Positions 32,649-46,460 of a stretch of 64,000 nucleotides of DNA are shown piece by piece. The notes under the pieces are model-generated. The model was not told the origin of the DNA and searched no databases. It saw only the letters and a program-made list of their open reading frames with translations. Made by a program: the position numbers and the translations under genes. The first letter of the stretch is position 1, and every line of letters begins with the position of its first letter. Source of the DNA: Corydoras sp. C115 (lineage: Eukaryota > Chordata > Actinopteri > Siluriformes > Callichthyidae); NCBI GenBank assembly GCA_019802505.1, contig JAFMOC010000023.1, positions 2,622,001 to 2,686,000 of the forward strand, in the 5' to 3' direction.

Positions 32649-35600
32649 AGCTGACATTTTTCCTTGCTACCCTGGTAACACTTTACAGCTTATTTAGCCT
32701 ACATGACTTTCACCAATTACCTCTAGCAAACACACTTCTCACAGCTGTGTGAGAAGAGCGAGCATTCCTTGCACAGGAAGAAATAGAAGACTGTGTACAC
32801 AGCACTATACTGACAGTGGCAGAGCCTTCTGTCTCTCCTAGCGTGGCTTCCTGAATCAGACCACCAGAGATTTAGTGCAAAAACACAAAGTCTTTCACAT
32901 GTGAAAAAAATTCCAGTAATTACGAATTCTAACCTGTAGCTTATAGATCTGCAGGACATAAGACTATTTTGATCTGATTTACCATACTTATGAAGATATG
33001 AAGAATTAAGATAATACAACATAAGATAAGATAAGAATTTATTCATCCTTTCAGCAGGACTTCCTTAGGGAACTTAAAGAACCGGTAGCAGAAAAATAGA
33101 AATAGAGAAGAGGGATACATTACAGGTATATACAATATATTATATAAAATATGTTCTTGCACATAGTCCGGGTTTATGTTATTATTGTAGTGGTAAGGCT
33201 AATGCCCCATTCCATCAGTTGATGTTCTGTTACGCCTCCTCCCCCCTATAAAGAAAAGTTATACAGTTTGATGGCATGAGGGACAAGAGAGATTTTAAGG
33301 AAGGACCAACAGAACAAAATAATTTAATAGAGAAATTTAAAGTACATTTGCTAAGACTAACCTAATTTGTTTGACAAAGTCTGCAATAAGTTTATTATGA
33401 CGCACCTTTTAAACATTCAGGTGTTTATTCAATTCACTTGTCAGACTTGCAATAAATCAACATGTGGCCATGGGTTTTGAATACATATATGCTTACAATT
33501 TTGTGGAAACAGTTTTGGGAAGTCCCTTATATGTTTTAGCATGACTGTAAGATAAGATAAGACAAGATAAGATAAGACTTTATTGATCCCTTCGGAAGGA
33601 TTAGGGAAATTAAGGACCCAGTAGCAAAGAAATAAAAATAGAGAAGCCAAGTACATACAGTATATAATATAAAATGTTATTGCACATTTATTATTATAAT
33701 AGTACGTTATTATTATTTTGGTGGTCAGGTTACTGCCCCATCTCATCAGTTGTTTTTCTGTTACTCCTCCTCCCCCCTAGAGAGAAGTTGTACAGTTTGA
33801 TGGCATGAGGGAAAGAGTTTTTAAGTGACTTGTGCAGAGGTTGACCGGCTTTGTCCATAATGTCCAGTTGTTTGTCCATAGTTCTTTTCTCTGCCACCAT
33901 CATCAGAACCCATTTACATACAACTGACAATAAATTAATTGTACTTTAGTAGTTTTGTAATAAGTGTACACTACTAGTAGTAGTGCATATCGATTTTAAT
34001 AGCGATTTTAATATACATACAAATCCAAAACCCTCATCTTCCTTAAATGTGCTAGTAATTAATGGATTGCAGTATTAATTGATAATCCACCACTGTTTTT
34101 GTATTACTTTTTTTCAACACCTGTAGCTGTTTGTAGTACAGGGGCAGACAACACTTAATAATAAACATTAACATTCATTCATTCATTCATTATCTCCCGC
34201 TTTATCCTCTATTAGGGTCGCAGTGGGGTTCCCCATGCCCATCCAGGGGAGAACGTCTCGGGCGCTGGGCAGATACACCCAGGACAGGGCACCAATCCAT
34301 CACTGGGCACACACTCACTCACACAGACACACTCTATATGGGGCAATTTTGAGAATTCAATTGACTTGATCCATGTTTTTGGACTGTGGGAGGAAACCGG
34401 AGAACCCGGAGGAAACCCACACAGACATGGGGAGAACATGGAAACTCCACCCAGATGGGGATTCGAACCGGGAATCCCTAGCGCTGAGAGGCGAACGTGC
34501 TAACCACTAAGCCACCGTGCCGCCTACATATTTTAACAGGTTGTTAAAAATCATTTTATGAAAGACACATAGCAAAAGTTACAGTTTTATGAATTTTATG
34601 ACCTAAAGAATCTCTCATTTGAGAAATATTTATGTGTCTTATTTGTAAGTCTTTGTGTTTATAAACTAATCTCATCTCATGGTCTTACACTTATCCTATA
34701 CTATGTACTACGGTGATGTTGTTGGTGGTGGTGGTGGTGGGGGGGGTTCCTATGCTCATCCTTTGGAGAATGTTTCAGGTGCTGAGCAGATACACCCAGG
34801 ACAGGTCGTCACTCCATCGCTGGGCAAACACATATCAACATTTTACCAAATTATTCGTTATGTGTGCCAAAAATGTATTTTTTATAATTATAGTTATATT
34901 TTATAGTTGGTTACAAAATACATACTTCTTTATAATTACCAAACTTTTTTAAAAGTTGTATTTATTTTTTTATTTATAATACATTTTAAACTATATGATT
35001 ATACTTTCTGTATGAAAATATACTTTATTATATTTTTTTCTTTGCAAAGTAATTTAAATACATTTACATTTTGAACCATGCAATAATTATCAGTAATTAA
35101 AAAAATAATTTAATTAAGTATTTAGTATATAATTAAGTAATAAATAAAACAAAACAAAAACATGCATTTTTTTGTACCTCTTTTGTTGAAATTTTAATTG
35201 CTACATGTAAAATTGGGGTCAACACAGTGATGCGATGGATTGGTGCCCTGTTCTGGGTGTATCTGGCTAGCGCCTGAAACATTGTATTACATTGTATTAA
35301 ACCTATATTTGTACTTTAACTTTTTTTTGGTTGGTGAATCACAATATACGGTATAGTTTTAAAATTTAAATCTGATTTTTAAAATAATATTCATTTGACT
35401 TTTATGACATAGATCATTTACTTACCATGCATAATTAGGTTTACCCTGTTTACTCCCCTTTAATTGACTTTTACTATCATCAATGAGATTTAAAAATAAG
35501 ATGTTCAAATATAACAATATGCTCACATACAGTGGAAAATAATAGTGGAAATACTGCTCTTATCATAATAAAGCCTTTTAAAAGGACATTTTATTTGAAA

Positions 35601-38600
35601 CTAACCCACTGCTGACGCATATTTCAAGAGAAGTTCATGTAACCTTTGGTCTGTTGATACAAGACCACAGTGTTGGGGCCTGATTGTTAGCAGATGCCTT
35701 GCTGTAGGCCTGTAGTGCTTGGACTGGACCTTTTTAAAACATCCAATAATTGGAACTGCAGAGTTTCTTAGATAGTTTAATAGTACATGTGCAGTCTAAG
35801 CTTGTCCTTGACCGCCATATAGAGGTATATCTGTTTACCGGTTTCTTAAACATCTGCAAAAATGAACAGTATAAAGTTTTTTCTTAATTATAATATAAGC
35901 AAAGTATGTTTACACCTGGGTGGCATGGTGGCTTAGTGGTTATTACGTTTGCCTCAGCATTGGGATCGAGGTTCAAGTCCCAATCTGCGTGGAGTTTCCA
36001 TGTTCTCACCATGTCCACATGGGTTTCCTCCAGGTTCTCAGATTTTCTCCCACAGTCCAAAAATATGATATGAATTCAAGGTGAATTGGCTGATCTAAAT
36101 TGCCCAATATGCAGCACGGTGGCTTAGTGGTTAGCACGTTCGCCTCCCAGCACTAGGGATTCCTGGTTCGAATCCCCATCTGGGTGGAGTTTCCATGTTC
36201 TCCCCGTATCTGCGTGGGTTTCCTCCGGGTTCTCCGGTTTCCTTCCACAGTCCAAAAACATGGATCAAGTCAATTGAGTTCTCCAAATTGCCCCATATAT
36301 AGTGTGTATGTGTGTGTGAGTGTGTGCCCAGCGATAGATTGGCGCTCTGTCCTGGGTGTATCTACCCAGCACCCGAAACATTCTCCCCTGAATGGGCATG
36401 GGGAACCCCCCCGAGACCCTAATATAGGATAAAGCGGAAGGTAATGAATGAATGAATGATAAATTGCCCAATATAGTGTGTGTTTGTGTGAGTGTTTGTG
36501 TGAGTGAAAGTGCTCAGGCAATAGATGGCTACCTGTCCTGGTTGTATTTGCCCAGCGTCCAAAATGATCTTCCCTGAATGGGCATGGGAAACCCCCCCCC
36601 CATGACCCTAGTAGGGGTTTAAGTGGAAGATAATGAATAAATGAGTGATATAATATAAACAGAGTATGATTACACCTGGATGGCATGGTGGTTTAGTGGT
36701 TATCACATTTAGCTTTCAGCGCTGGGGTTCCAGGTTCAAATCCCAATCTGGGTGGAGTTTGCATGTTTTCTTCCAAAGTCCAGGGTTTCCTACAGGTTCT
36801 CCGATGTCCTCCCACTGTCCAAAAGCATGGATTCTAGGTAAATTGGCTGCTCAAAATTGCCTCTTTCTAATGTGTGTGTGTTTGTGTGGATGGTGGTCTG
36901 CTCAGCGATGGATTGGTGCCCTGTCATAGGTGTATCTGCCCAGTTCCTAAAACTTTCCCTGGATAGCCATGGAGAACCCCCTGCAACCCTAATATAGTCC
37001 TAAGTAGAGGATTAAGTAGAAGATAATGAGATGTTTACACCACACTCTAGCATTACTAATGTGATTGTAATCAATTACAGGGTATTTAAAAATAGAATGC
37101 CTTTAACATTTTTATATGCATGTAAATGTGATGCAATTAAAGTTTTACTTTAAGAACGCAGAATTAATTATGTTTTATTTATGTAAAAAACAAACTATGT
37201 AAACATGACACATTCCATTGAATTAAATACATTTCTTCCAATCTTTGTCTTAACTCTTTGTCTTAATTATTCAAATATATAACCATATAAGACAATAATA
37301 AATTCTACTTAAAAATATTGTCTGTATTTATCATGTATTTGTTAAAAATTTGTTCTACAAATTGTGTGTGAAATTTCTATCTATATTTTATTATTAAAAT
37401 ATCTGTAGGACCGCTTATAACTCAGTCTACTTTTGTTTCAGGGCTCTATGACAAATGTTTCTATGCATCCTGCGACCGAGGTTGGTTATTAGGAATTAGA
37501 CCAGTGATTGATCAAGGAAACAGGGACCCTCGTTTCTACTTCTCACTTAAAACAGACAGAGCACACAAGGTCACCACTATAACATCAAACGCTCCGTACT
37601 CTCCTAACCATTGGTATCATCTGGCGATCACCTATAATGGCCTCTTCATGAAGCTCTATGTGAATGGTGCTCAAGTGGGCTTAAGTCGAGAGCAGTCTGG
37701 CGAAGTCTTCAGTCCCCTTACTAAGAAGTGCAAAGTGTTAATGCTGGGTGGCAATGCCCTGAACCACAACTACAGAGGATCGATGGAGCATGTGAGTCTT
37801 TGGAGAGGTGCTCTTACTCAGCAGGAGATCATTAGGTCTATGAAGAACCATCTACATGACTTTCCCATAGATCTCTCCAAATTGGTAATTACTGAGAACT
37901 TCAAAAATGCTTCTCTGAAATGGCTAACTGTAAAGGATGGAAACTTTCCCCAACTAGAGATCTCTGACCGGACATGGACAGCTGACCTTGGAGGCTCTAT
38001 GGACACAGCGCTGCTTCCTCCATCATGTGGACAAACAGTATGTGACAATGTAGAGGTCGTGACAAATTACAACAATTTCTGGAGCTTCCGGAAGCCTAAG
38101 ATTGTGCGGTATCGCCTGGTGAACGTGTATGATGATAACGGTCGATGGCCAACGGTAACAGACCACCAGATTAACCTACAGCACCAGCATTTGAATGAGG
38201 CATTCCGCATTTACAACATCACCTGGGAACGTACTGTACACAATGTCTACAACTCGTCACTGCGCAATCGTCTGGTTTTGGCTAACTGTGACATCAACAA
38301 AGTCGGTGATGAGGAGTGTGATCCGGAGTGCAACCACACACTTACAGGTTTTGATGCAGGCTACTGCAGAAGGCAAACTATGACCTGCCCCGAGTACAAA
38401 ATGGGGAATGGAGTTTGTGACCCTGAGTGTAACTGGGACAATTATTATTATGATAGAGGAGACTGCTGCAACCCTAACTACACAGATGTCACCAAGACAT
38501 GCTTTAATCCAAAATCCAGTCACAGGTAAGTCTTAGTATTTCATATATATATATATATATATTACAAAATTGGCATGCTACTGTTTACATTACTGTTACT

Positions 38601-41600
38601 GGTATGAATCTTAATTAGCAGACATACAACTGCAATGAGCTACAGTGCAGAGGCGAGCCATGCATTTTACATTTACATTTTACATCTAGGCCTTTAGTTA
38701 TGCTCCGTCTGGATTAATCCACCTGTTAACAACTATTTTATGGCTAAAAAACATCTTATTATGCAGAAATGCAGCATAAAGAGTCATTGCATAGCAGATA
38801 GATAACTCGTTATGATGGTAGTGTTTGTCACTGGGGAAGAAAGGGAAGCCATCAGGAATAGACTTTGAAGGATGACACGTGATTTAAGAAATTTAAAATA
38901 ACATGTATTTAAAGCTTGTTTCTGAGCCTGTAAAATTATGTTTTGGATCCTCATTCATACCCACACTGTTACATTCTTGTAGCCAGACATAAAAAAATCA
39001 CAGACAGTAAACTCATCATTTTTTTATTATTTAACATTTGATTTAATTTAGTAAAATAACACTCACCAAAAATCCTGATTAAATCTTGATTATTTATACA
39101 CAATGTCTACCCTCCTTTCCTCAAAAAGAGTTAAATTAATTCCATTTCTATTGGCATCAAAGCTAATGCTGAAATTCGAGTGGTATTTCTGGCTAAAAAT
39201 GTCCACTCATCAAAAGTTTTAATTGGCTAAAAATGTTCTCTCCAATTAATTAAAGGCTGTGTTGTCACCAACTCAAAATCTAATTGGTTGGAGCAACAGG
39301 TTGATGTAAAGTTATTTAATGCTACTGAGCATTCATAAGGCTTTGGGAATTATTTAACACTGGCAACCAATAATGCTAGAATGTGATTTGTTAAATGTTT
39401 AAATGCTGTAATACATGTCTGGAAGCGCCACAACTGGTAAAACACTATAAAAAGGATGCGGACAGATAATTTAAAATGATTCAATAAGTATTCTTGGACA
39501 AGAAATAATTAATACTAATCTGTGACTTAGATATTTTGAGAAGACCCTGACGGCCCGCCACTGCTAGTGTGATTTAGTCATGTTTAGTGACAATTCCCCT
39601 TTAGAAATATATTTTGCTAGATATTTGAGAATGGTTAAACTTCAGGAAAAGTTAAAAATCAGGAAAGCCATCCTGGAAAAATGGAAATCATAGCCAATGT
39701 TCACTTATATCTCAGATTTTTAATTCATTTCAGATTTCAATTCATTCTTTTCCTAGTTTCTCCTACATCTGTTTTGCTTATTTCATTAAAATCACTTGAA
39801 CAAAAGCAGCCTGTAACTACTTTGATCAAATACTCCTTTCCTCATGGTAACCAAGTAGACACAGTGTGATGCTACAAATAACAAGAAAAGCATTCAAAAA
39901 AGGGATAAAAATAATTTAGTACTTATCCAGCATGTGTAGTTTCACAATTTTGGTTGGCGGAATTCCTAGCTCAAGTTGTTTTGTAAGTTCTGGCTTGAGA
40001 TTCAACTAAGGAATTTTAAAAATGTGGTCAGATTACAATAAAAACAATCCCTTATGAATTTTGAATATTCTATGTATTTAACTGAAATGTTCAGTTTTTT
40101 TGTTTATGCATATTTATTAAATGTAATCTTAAGTTACCCCAAGCTTATAAAGACACAGATGTGTAGTTGTTTTGGGCTATTTGACCCTTTTGGCATTTAG
40201 CTATAATTTAGGCAGTCCATCTCTTTAGTTTTGTGTCTGCAACAAAGTACTTTAGTCCTCTGGCAGGGAGGAGAGGATATGTTAGGTCTGCTTTTATTGA
40301 AAGCTTATATATTTGGATTGATAGGATGTAAGTGGAAATGGAAACAATGTCCCCACAAAGACAGTGAAAAGATCCAATTACAGTTTAGAACTGATTTTGT
40401 AACAGAGCTCTTACTCTAGGAGAGGCGCTTTAAGAAATATTTATGAGCTTAACTTTCCATAGAAATGTTGTGGTTTGGAGAGTGGTAAAGATTAAGTAAG
40501 ATGTGTTTACTAAGAATACATGTTTGTGTTGTTTTTGTGGATATACTTTTTAAAACTAGCGACGTTTGTTCCAGCGACTGTGGGTGTCCGTATTTCTCAG
40601 CAAGTCCCGAACACTTAGTAAAGTGCCAGTGGTTGCAAATTACATAATGTTCTTACTCCCCATGTTGCTTCACTTTGTGGTATCAGAAGGTCACTCTCTT
40701 TTGTTTTTTCATTGTCTGTAATTGCACTTACTTACGTGTGACTTTCTCCGTTCAAAATAATGAAAAGTGCGATGTACATGAGTCAACCAAGGAGATGAGC
40801 AGTGACCATTTTTTTCTTTTTTTTTTTTTGCTTGTTTTGATTTGATTGTGGTATGTCTGGAGTACTTTGCCGAGGGCTGCATAACAAAATGATTTGACAT
40901 TCCTTTCTGATTGGTGAAGTATGTACAAACAAGTGAACATTGTGCAAGCGTAGAATAATGGACTCTGTATCTTATTGCATGAAACTCTTTTGGTTTGATA
41001 CATGGGCAAACAATCGTTTCAAGTGAAAGTCTTCAGTCAGTATAGGCTTATAGACATTGTTTCCTGTTTTAATACTTTTTAATCACCTGTATTTCTTAGC
41101 GGGCGGCACGGTGTCTTAGTGGTTAGCACTTGTGCCTCTCAGCGCTAGGGATTTCCAGTTCGAATCCCAATCTGGGTGGAGTTTCCATGTTCTCCCCATG
41201 TCCGAGTGGGTTTTCCTCCGGGTTCTCCGGTTTCTTCCCACAGTCCAAAAACATGGATCAATGTCAATTGAGTTCTTCAAAATTACCTGGGTGTATTTGC
41301 CCAGTGCCCGAAATGTTCTCCCCTGGATGGGCATGGGGAACCCCCCCGCGAAAGCTGTAGAGGATAAAGAGGAAGATAATGGATGGATGGATGTATTTTT
41401 TAGCATTTACACAAGCATTTAAATGGTAACTCATTGACATTTTTGACTTTTTAATTGCCCGCTTAGGCTCAGTTTCATTATTAATTCATTTTACTCAACT
41501 GCTTATCCTAATCATGCTCATTGGGATACCAAAACGTACCCCACTGCTTTTTGGGAAAAAGGTGGATAAAACCTTGGACAGCTCACCAGTCCTCAACTCA

Positions 41601-44600
41601 CTCAAATATTATAGGTAATAATACTATCGGAGGCGGCACGGTGGCTTAGTGGTTAGCACGTTTGCCTCTCAGCACTAGGGATTCCCGGTTCGAATCCCCA
41701 TCTGGGTGGAGTTTTCATGTTCTCCCCGTGTCTGCGTGGGAGTGCATACTTTTACATGTTCATTTGGTCATATAGCATACACATTTATCCAAAGTGACTT
41801 CAAAATATTCCAACTGGTTTGGGGTTAGAACAGGGTTGATGCAGAACTCCTGGAGCAATGAGGGTTAAGGGTTTTGTTTAAGGTCCAACATTGGTAACTT
41901 CAGTGGACCTGGAATTTGAACACACAAGCTTCAGATTCCACACAAACTTTAACTTCAAACACGCCTAACATGAGGTCGCCACAGCGATGAATGATGATCA
42001 ATCAACGTTGATGGGGCAATGATTGTTTTGGGACTGTGGGAAGAAACCCGAAAACCCGGAGGAAACCACGTGGACACAGGAAGAACATAAAAACTTGGAA
42101 AAATTGGGAACCGTGCTGCCCAACATTATGTCACGTACATTATCAATAAAATATAATGTTACATATTACATCTAATAAATATCTGTAATTGACTGCTTTG
42201 GTAAAATATATTTTGATATTTGGCGTCACATTGGCTTAGTGTTTAGCATGTTCACCTGTTAGTGCCGGGGATCCAGGCTGGAATCCTGATCTGGGTGGAA
42301 ATTCCATGTTCTCCCCATGTCTGTGTGGGTTTCCCCCAGGTTTTTCGGTTTCCTTTCACAGAAAATATGGATTCAAGGTAAACTGGATATTCTAAATTGC
42401 CGCATATAGTGTGTGTGTTTGTGTGAGCCTAGCGATAGATTGTTGCTAGAACATTCTCCCCTGGATTGGCACAGGAACCCCCCCAACCCCCTCGCAACCT
42501 TAGTGAGGATTAAGCAGAAGATAATGAATGAATGAACAAATATTCAGATAATTTGGTTTTATACTTATCTGTTTCTATAGTTTCTTTGATGTTATAAAAG
42601 GAGCAATGTATCTCCCAGACTGACATTATGGAAATGATAAGGATGTCTTTCACTCGGTGTCTATTAAGGATAAAAATCGTATATTGTCAGATGCACAGCC
42701 TGTTTGGATGTTATGTTATTGCTGATTTTCCAGTTTTATTTTGTTTTGTGTTTGTGTTCGCCACTGTTCAGTTAATTAGTCATGATACTTATTAGCCTCA
42801 CGTTGTGCAGTTGTCACATTGTTCTTTTGTTCTATTTAATTCTGTGTTTGGGTTTCTGACCTTTGGGGAACATCGGTACTTATCGTTTGTAGATTGAATT
42901 AATTCAGTTCTTGCATTTTTTAACACTGTCGTTAAGATCTTTTTTTATTATTATTCTTTTCCTTTCACTCTCGTGCAAGAGTGGGGCAATTTGCAGCATT
43001 CCATTTACCTTGAATCCATGTTTTTGAACTGTGGGAGGAAACCGGAGAACCCACAGGAAACCCATGCGTACACGAGGAGAACTTGGAAACTTCACCCGGT
43101 TCGAACATGAAATTTCTTAATATTAATGGTATTGGTTAGTTAGTTTATTATTTAATGCAATCTTAGATTTGTTTATTTTTTAGGTTCTACAGTTCCTGTT
43201 TTTATAAATAAGCCTTTGTTTGCCTAAATTGGTCTTTTGCCCTCTATTGTAAACTCACTGCCATCTAGAGGCAGTACATAGAATACCAGCAGTTTAGCTG
43301 CTGCTCTAGCAGTTTAGTATTTCTAGTGTTCTTCAGGGCCAGACGTATTCATTCATTCATTCATTCATTATCTTCCACTTAATCCTTTACTTGGGTCACC
43401 GGGTTGGAGGGGCAGTGTCCCCATGCCCATAATGGGGAAAACATTTTGGGTGCTGGGCAGATACGTCCAGGACAATCTATCGCTGAGCACACACACTCAC
43501 ACAGACACACACAAATGCACACTACATTGGGCAATTTAGAGTATTCAATTGACCTTTTTATGTTAAATAATTTTTTTGGACTGTGGGAGGAAACTGGAGA
43601 ACCCGGAGCAAACCCACACGGACACAGGAAGAACATGGAAACTTCACCCAGATTGGGATTTGAACCTGAATCACCAGCGCTGAGCGGCAAACGTGCCAAA
43701 ATTAAGCGACTGTGCAACTGCCATATCATATATTACATAAATATATATAGCTCAAAGATTGTCTTGTAGCTCTAAGACTTACCATTCACCTGATTTAAGA
43801 CATTTCTATTCCACTTTTATGTCAATTAAGATTTAAGAAAACAAAACGTGTATTTTCTCATTCAGTTTTACAGAGAATACAGAGAATATGAAAAAAACCC
43901 AGTTAAAAGCAAGTTATTTTTCCCTGAATTTCCACTGCATTATTGCTTTGCACCATAATGTGTACAAAATACAGCCAGAGGGCATTGTGATTCATTAACT
44001 CCATTAACCTGATGTCAGAGGGGCTTAAACTTTACAAGCTGTAGCTGAATTGGAGCTACTTACCCTGTAAAACTAGGCATTTTAACAGTCTCATCAGGAC
44101 TTTGGAAAGAGAAGCATCTTTTTGGCATGTGACTTTAAAGCGTCTATAAACCCACCAGTTGCCCGAAGCGAGATGATTCCGAGTGGATCTGCTAACACTT
44201 TTCGCTCATCAAATATACATTTACACAGCAACCTTGGTATCAGTTTTATTCTGTAAAGAGGATAAAGAGAATTGCCCCAAGGACAAATATCCTATTCGTT
44301 ATAGTGCTATAATTAAAACGTTGTGAATGGCGTTAATTCATTTTTATTACTCAATTGAGTAACTCAGTTCATGGAAAACGAGAAAGAATGGAATGGAGTT
44401 TATTTCATACCTTGGATGTGCTAGACAGATCACTGTCATTGCCATATGGCTTCATTACTCAATCTGGGAATTCCTTGGGGAACTGTAAAGTGAAAGCTCA
44501 GACAACTTTTTTACACAATGGAGCAATACAGCTTTTTTGTAACAGTTTGCATGAATAATTGCAAAATTAATAATATTAAATTCATTTAATTAATAATATT

Positions 44601-46375
44601 AAATTAAATAAATAAATTAAATTTTAAATTAGGCGGCACGGTTGCTTAGTGGTTAGCACGTTCTCCTCTCAGCGCTAGGGATTCCCGGTTCGAATCCCCA
44701 TCTGGGTGGAGTTTCCATGTTCTCCCCGTGTCTGCGTGGGTTTCCTCCGGGTTCTCCGGTTTCCTCCCACAGTCCAAAAACATGGATCAAGTCAATTGAA
44801 TTCTCCAAAATTGCCCCATATAGAGTGTGTCTGTGTGAGTGAGTGTGTGCCCAGCGATGGATTGGCGCCCTGTCCTGGGTCTATCTGCCCAGCACCCGAG
44901 ATGTTCTCCCCTGGATGGGCATGGGGAACCCCACCGCGACCCTAATAGAGGATAAAGCGGGAGATAATGAATGAATGAAAAATTTTAAATTAATAAATTA
45001 AATAACTTAAATACAGGGTGACACGGTGGCTTAGTGGTTAACACATCAGCCTCTCAGTGCTGGGCATCTAGGTTTGAATCCTGATCTGGGTGGAGTTTCC
45101 TTGTTCTCCCCATTTCCTCTGGGTTCTCTAGTTTCTTTCCACTGTCTAAAAACATGAATTCAAGGTGAATTGAATGCTATTAACTGCTCCATATACTGTT
45201 TTGTGTGTTTCTGTCTGTGCAAGTGTGCCCAGTGATAGATTTTAACGTTTGATTCATAAATGCAGGGTGGCACAGTGGCTTAGTGGTTAGTATGTTCGCC
45301 TCTCAGCGCTAGGGATTCCCGGTTCGAATCCCAATCTGGTTGAGGTTTCCATGTTCTCCCCGTATCCGCGTGGGTTTCCTCTGGGTTCTCCGTTTTCCTC
45401 CCACAATCTAAAAATATGGATCAAGTCAAATGAGTTCTGCAAATTGCCCCATATAGAGTGTGTTTGTGTGCATGTTTGTGTGAGTGAGTGTCTGCCCAGC
45501 GATGGATTGGCACCCTGTCCTGGGTGTATCTGCCAAGCGCCCGAGACGTTCTCCCCTGCATGGGGAACCCCCTCGCGACCGTAATAGAGGATAAAGCGGA
45601 AGATAATTGATGGATGGATGGATTCATAAATGCATTTATTAAAAGAATAAACATTAAAAAAAACAAGAAATAATATTAACAAACTGGTCTTCTGCTCATG
45701 CTGATCACTGATTACCAGGTTTCTGGTTTCTCTAACAATCAAATACTTAGCCATTGCGTGGCCAAATTACAGAACGAAGATTATAAAAAAAAAACATTGG
45801 GGAACAAATTATAGTATTTTACACATTGATACAAATGTAAAGTGGTTAGAAGTGTGCATTATTGTCAATAAAGTCACGGCTGGACAAAGAGCTCAGCTAA
45901 TTAGATTTAAGGACCGGAATTACAACCTTCTCATTCATAGCCCAACACCCTTACCACTAAGCTACCACACCCTTAAATTTCTTGTTAGAAGTCTGTTGTA
46001 ATATTGATTAAACTTAAGATATAACCAAAGTAATAAAATGGATTCCTTCTCATACAAATACATGTAGCTTGCTGACAGACATGCCTGAGTTTTCATCTTT
46101 TTTTTGTACGTTCTCGCATCAAGGATTTACCCCTATCGATTTTGCTGTGCTGAGTTGGACACAGTTTGCACATAAATCTGTGTGACTTTTTTGTTCCCTC
46201 CTCACTTATACACTTAATGGTCTGCTGTCATTGAATGATATTATTTCTGTACTTGAGGTCACCTGCAAATTTTCTCATACACCTTTGAAACTTTGCACTT
46301 AGCTGTTTGTAGCACTAACTGCTGTCCAATTAAAAATAAGGTTTTGGGGTCAGACACATTGCTATTTATGTGATA

Positions 46376-46460
<85 letters not shown>

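Larger units (their letters stand above)
29428..37441 (+). other. pappa intron 1 (8.0 kb)
   Basis: GT-AG intron. Contents listed separately: a (TA)n array, a foldback region, CA repeats, two copies of a GATAA-headed repeat, several SINEs including a nested pair. The first 1.1 kb (29430-30590) and 35290-35910 hold no feature I recognise. Confidence 0.85.

Noticed and set aside
34212..34439. Recurrent 60-100 codon frames containing GFPPGSPVSSHSPKTW or similar, at many places
   Set aside because: These are the V-SINE body translated on one strand or the other; they share sequence because the SINEs do, not because they are a gene family.
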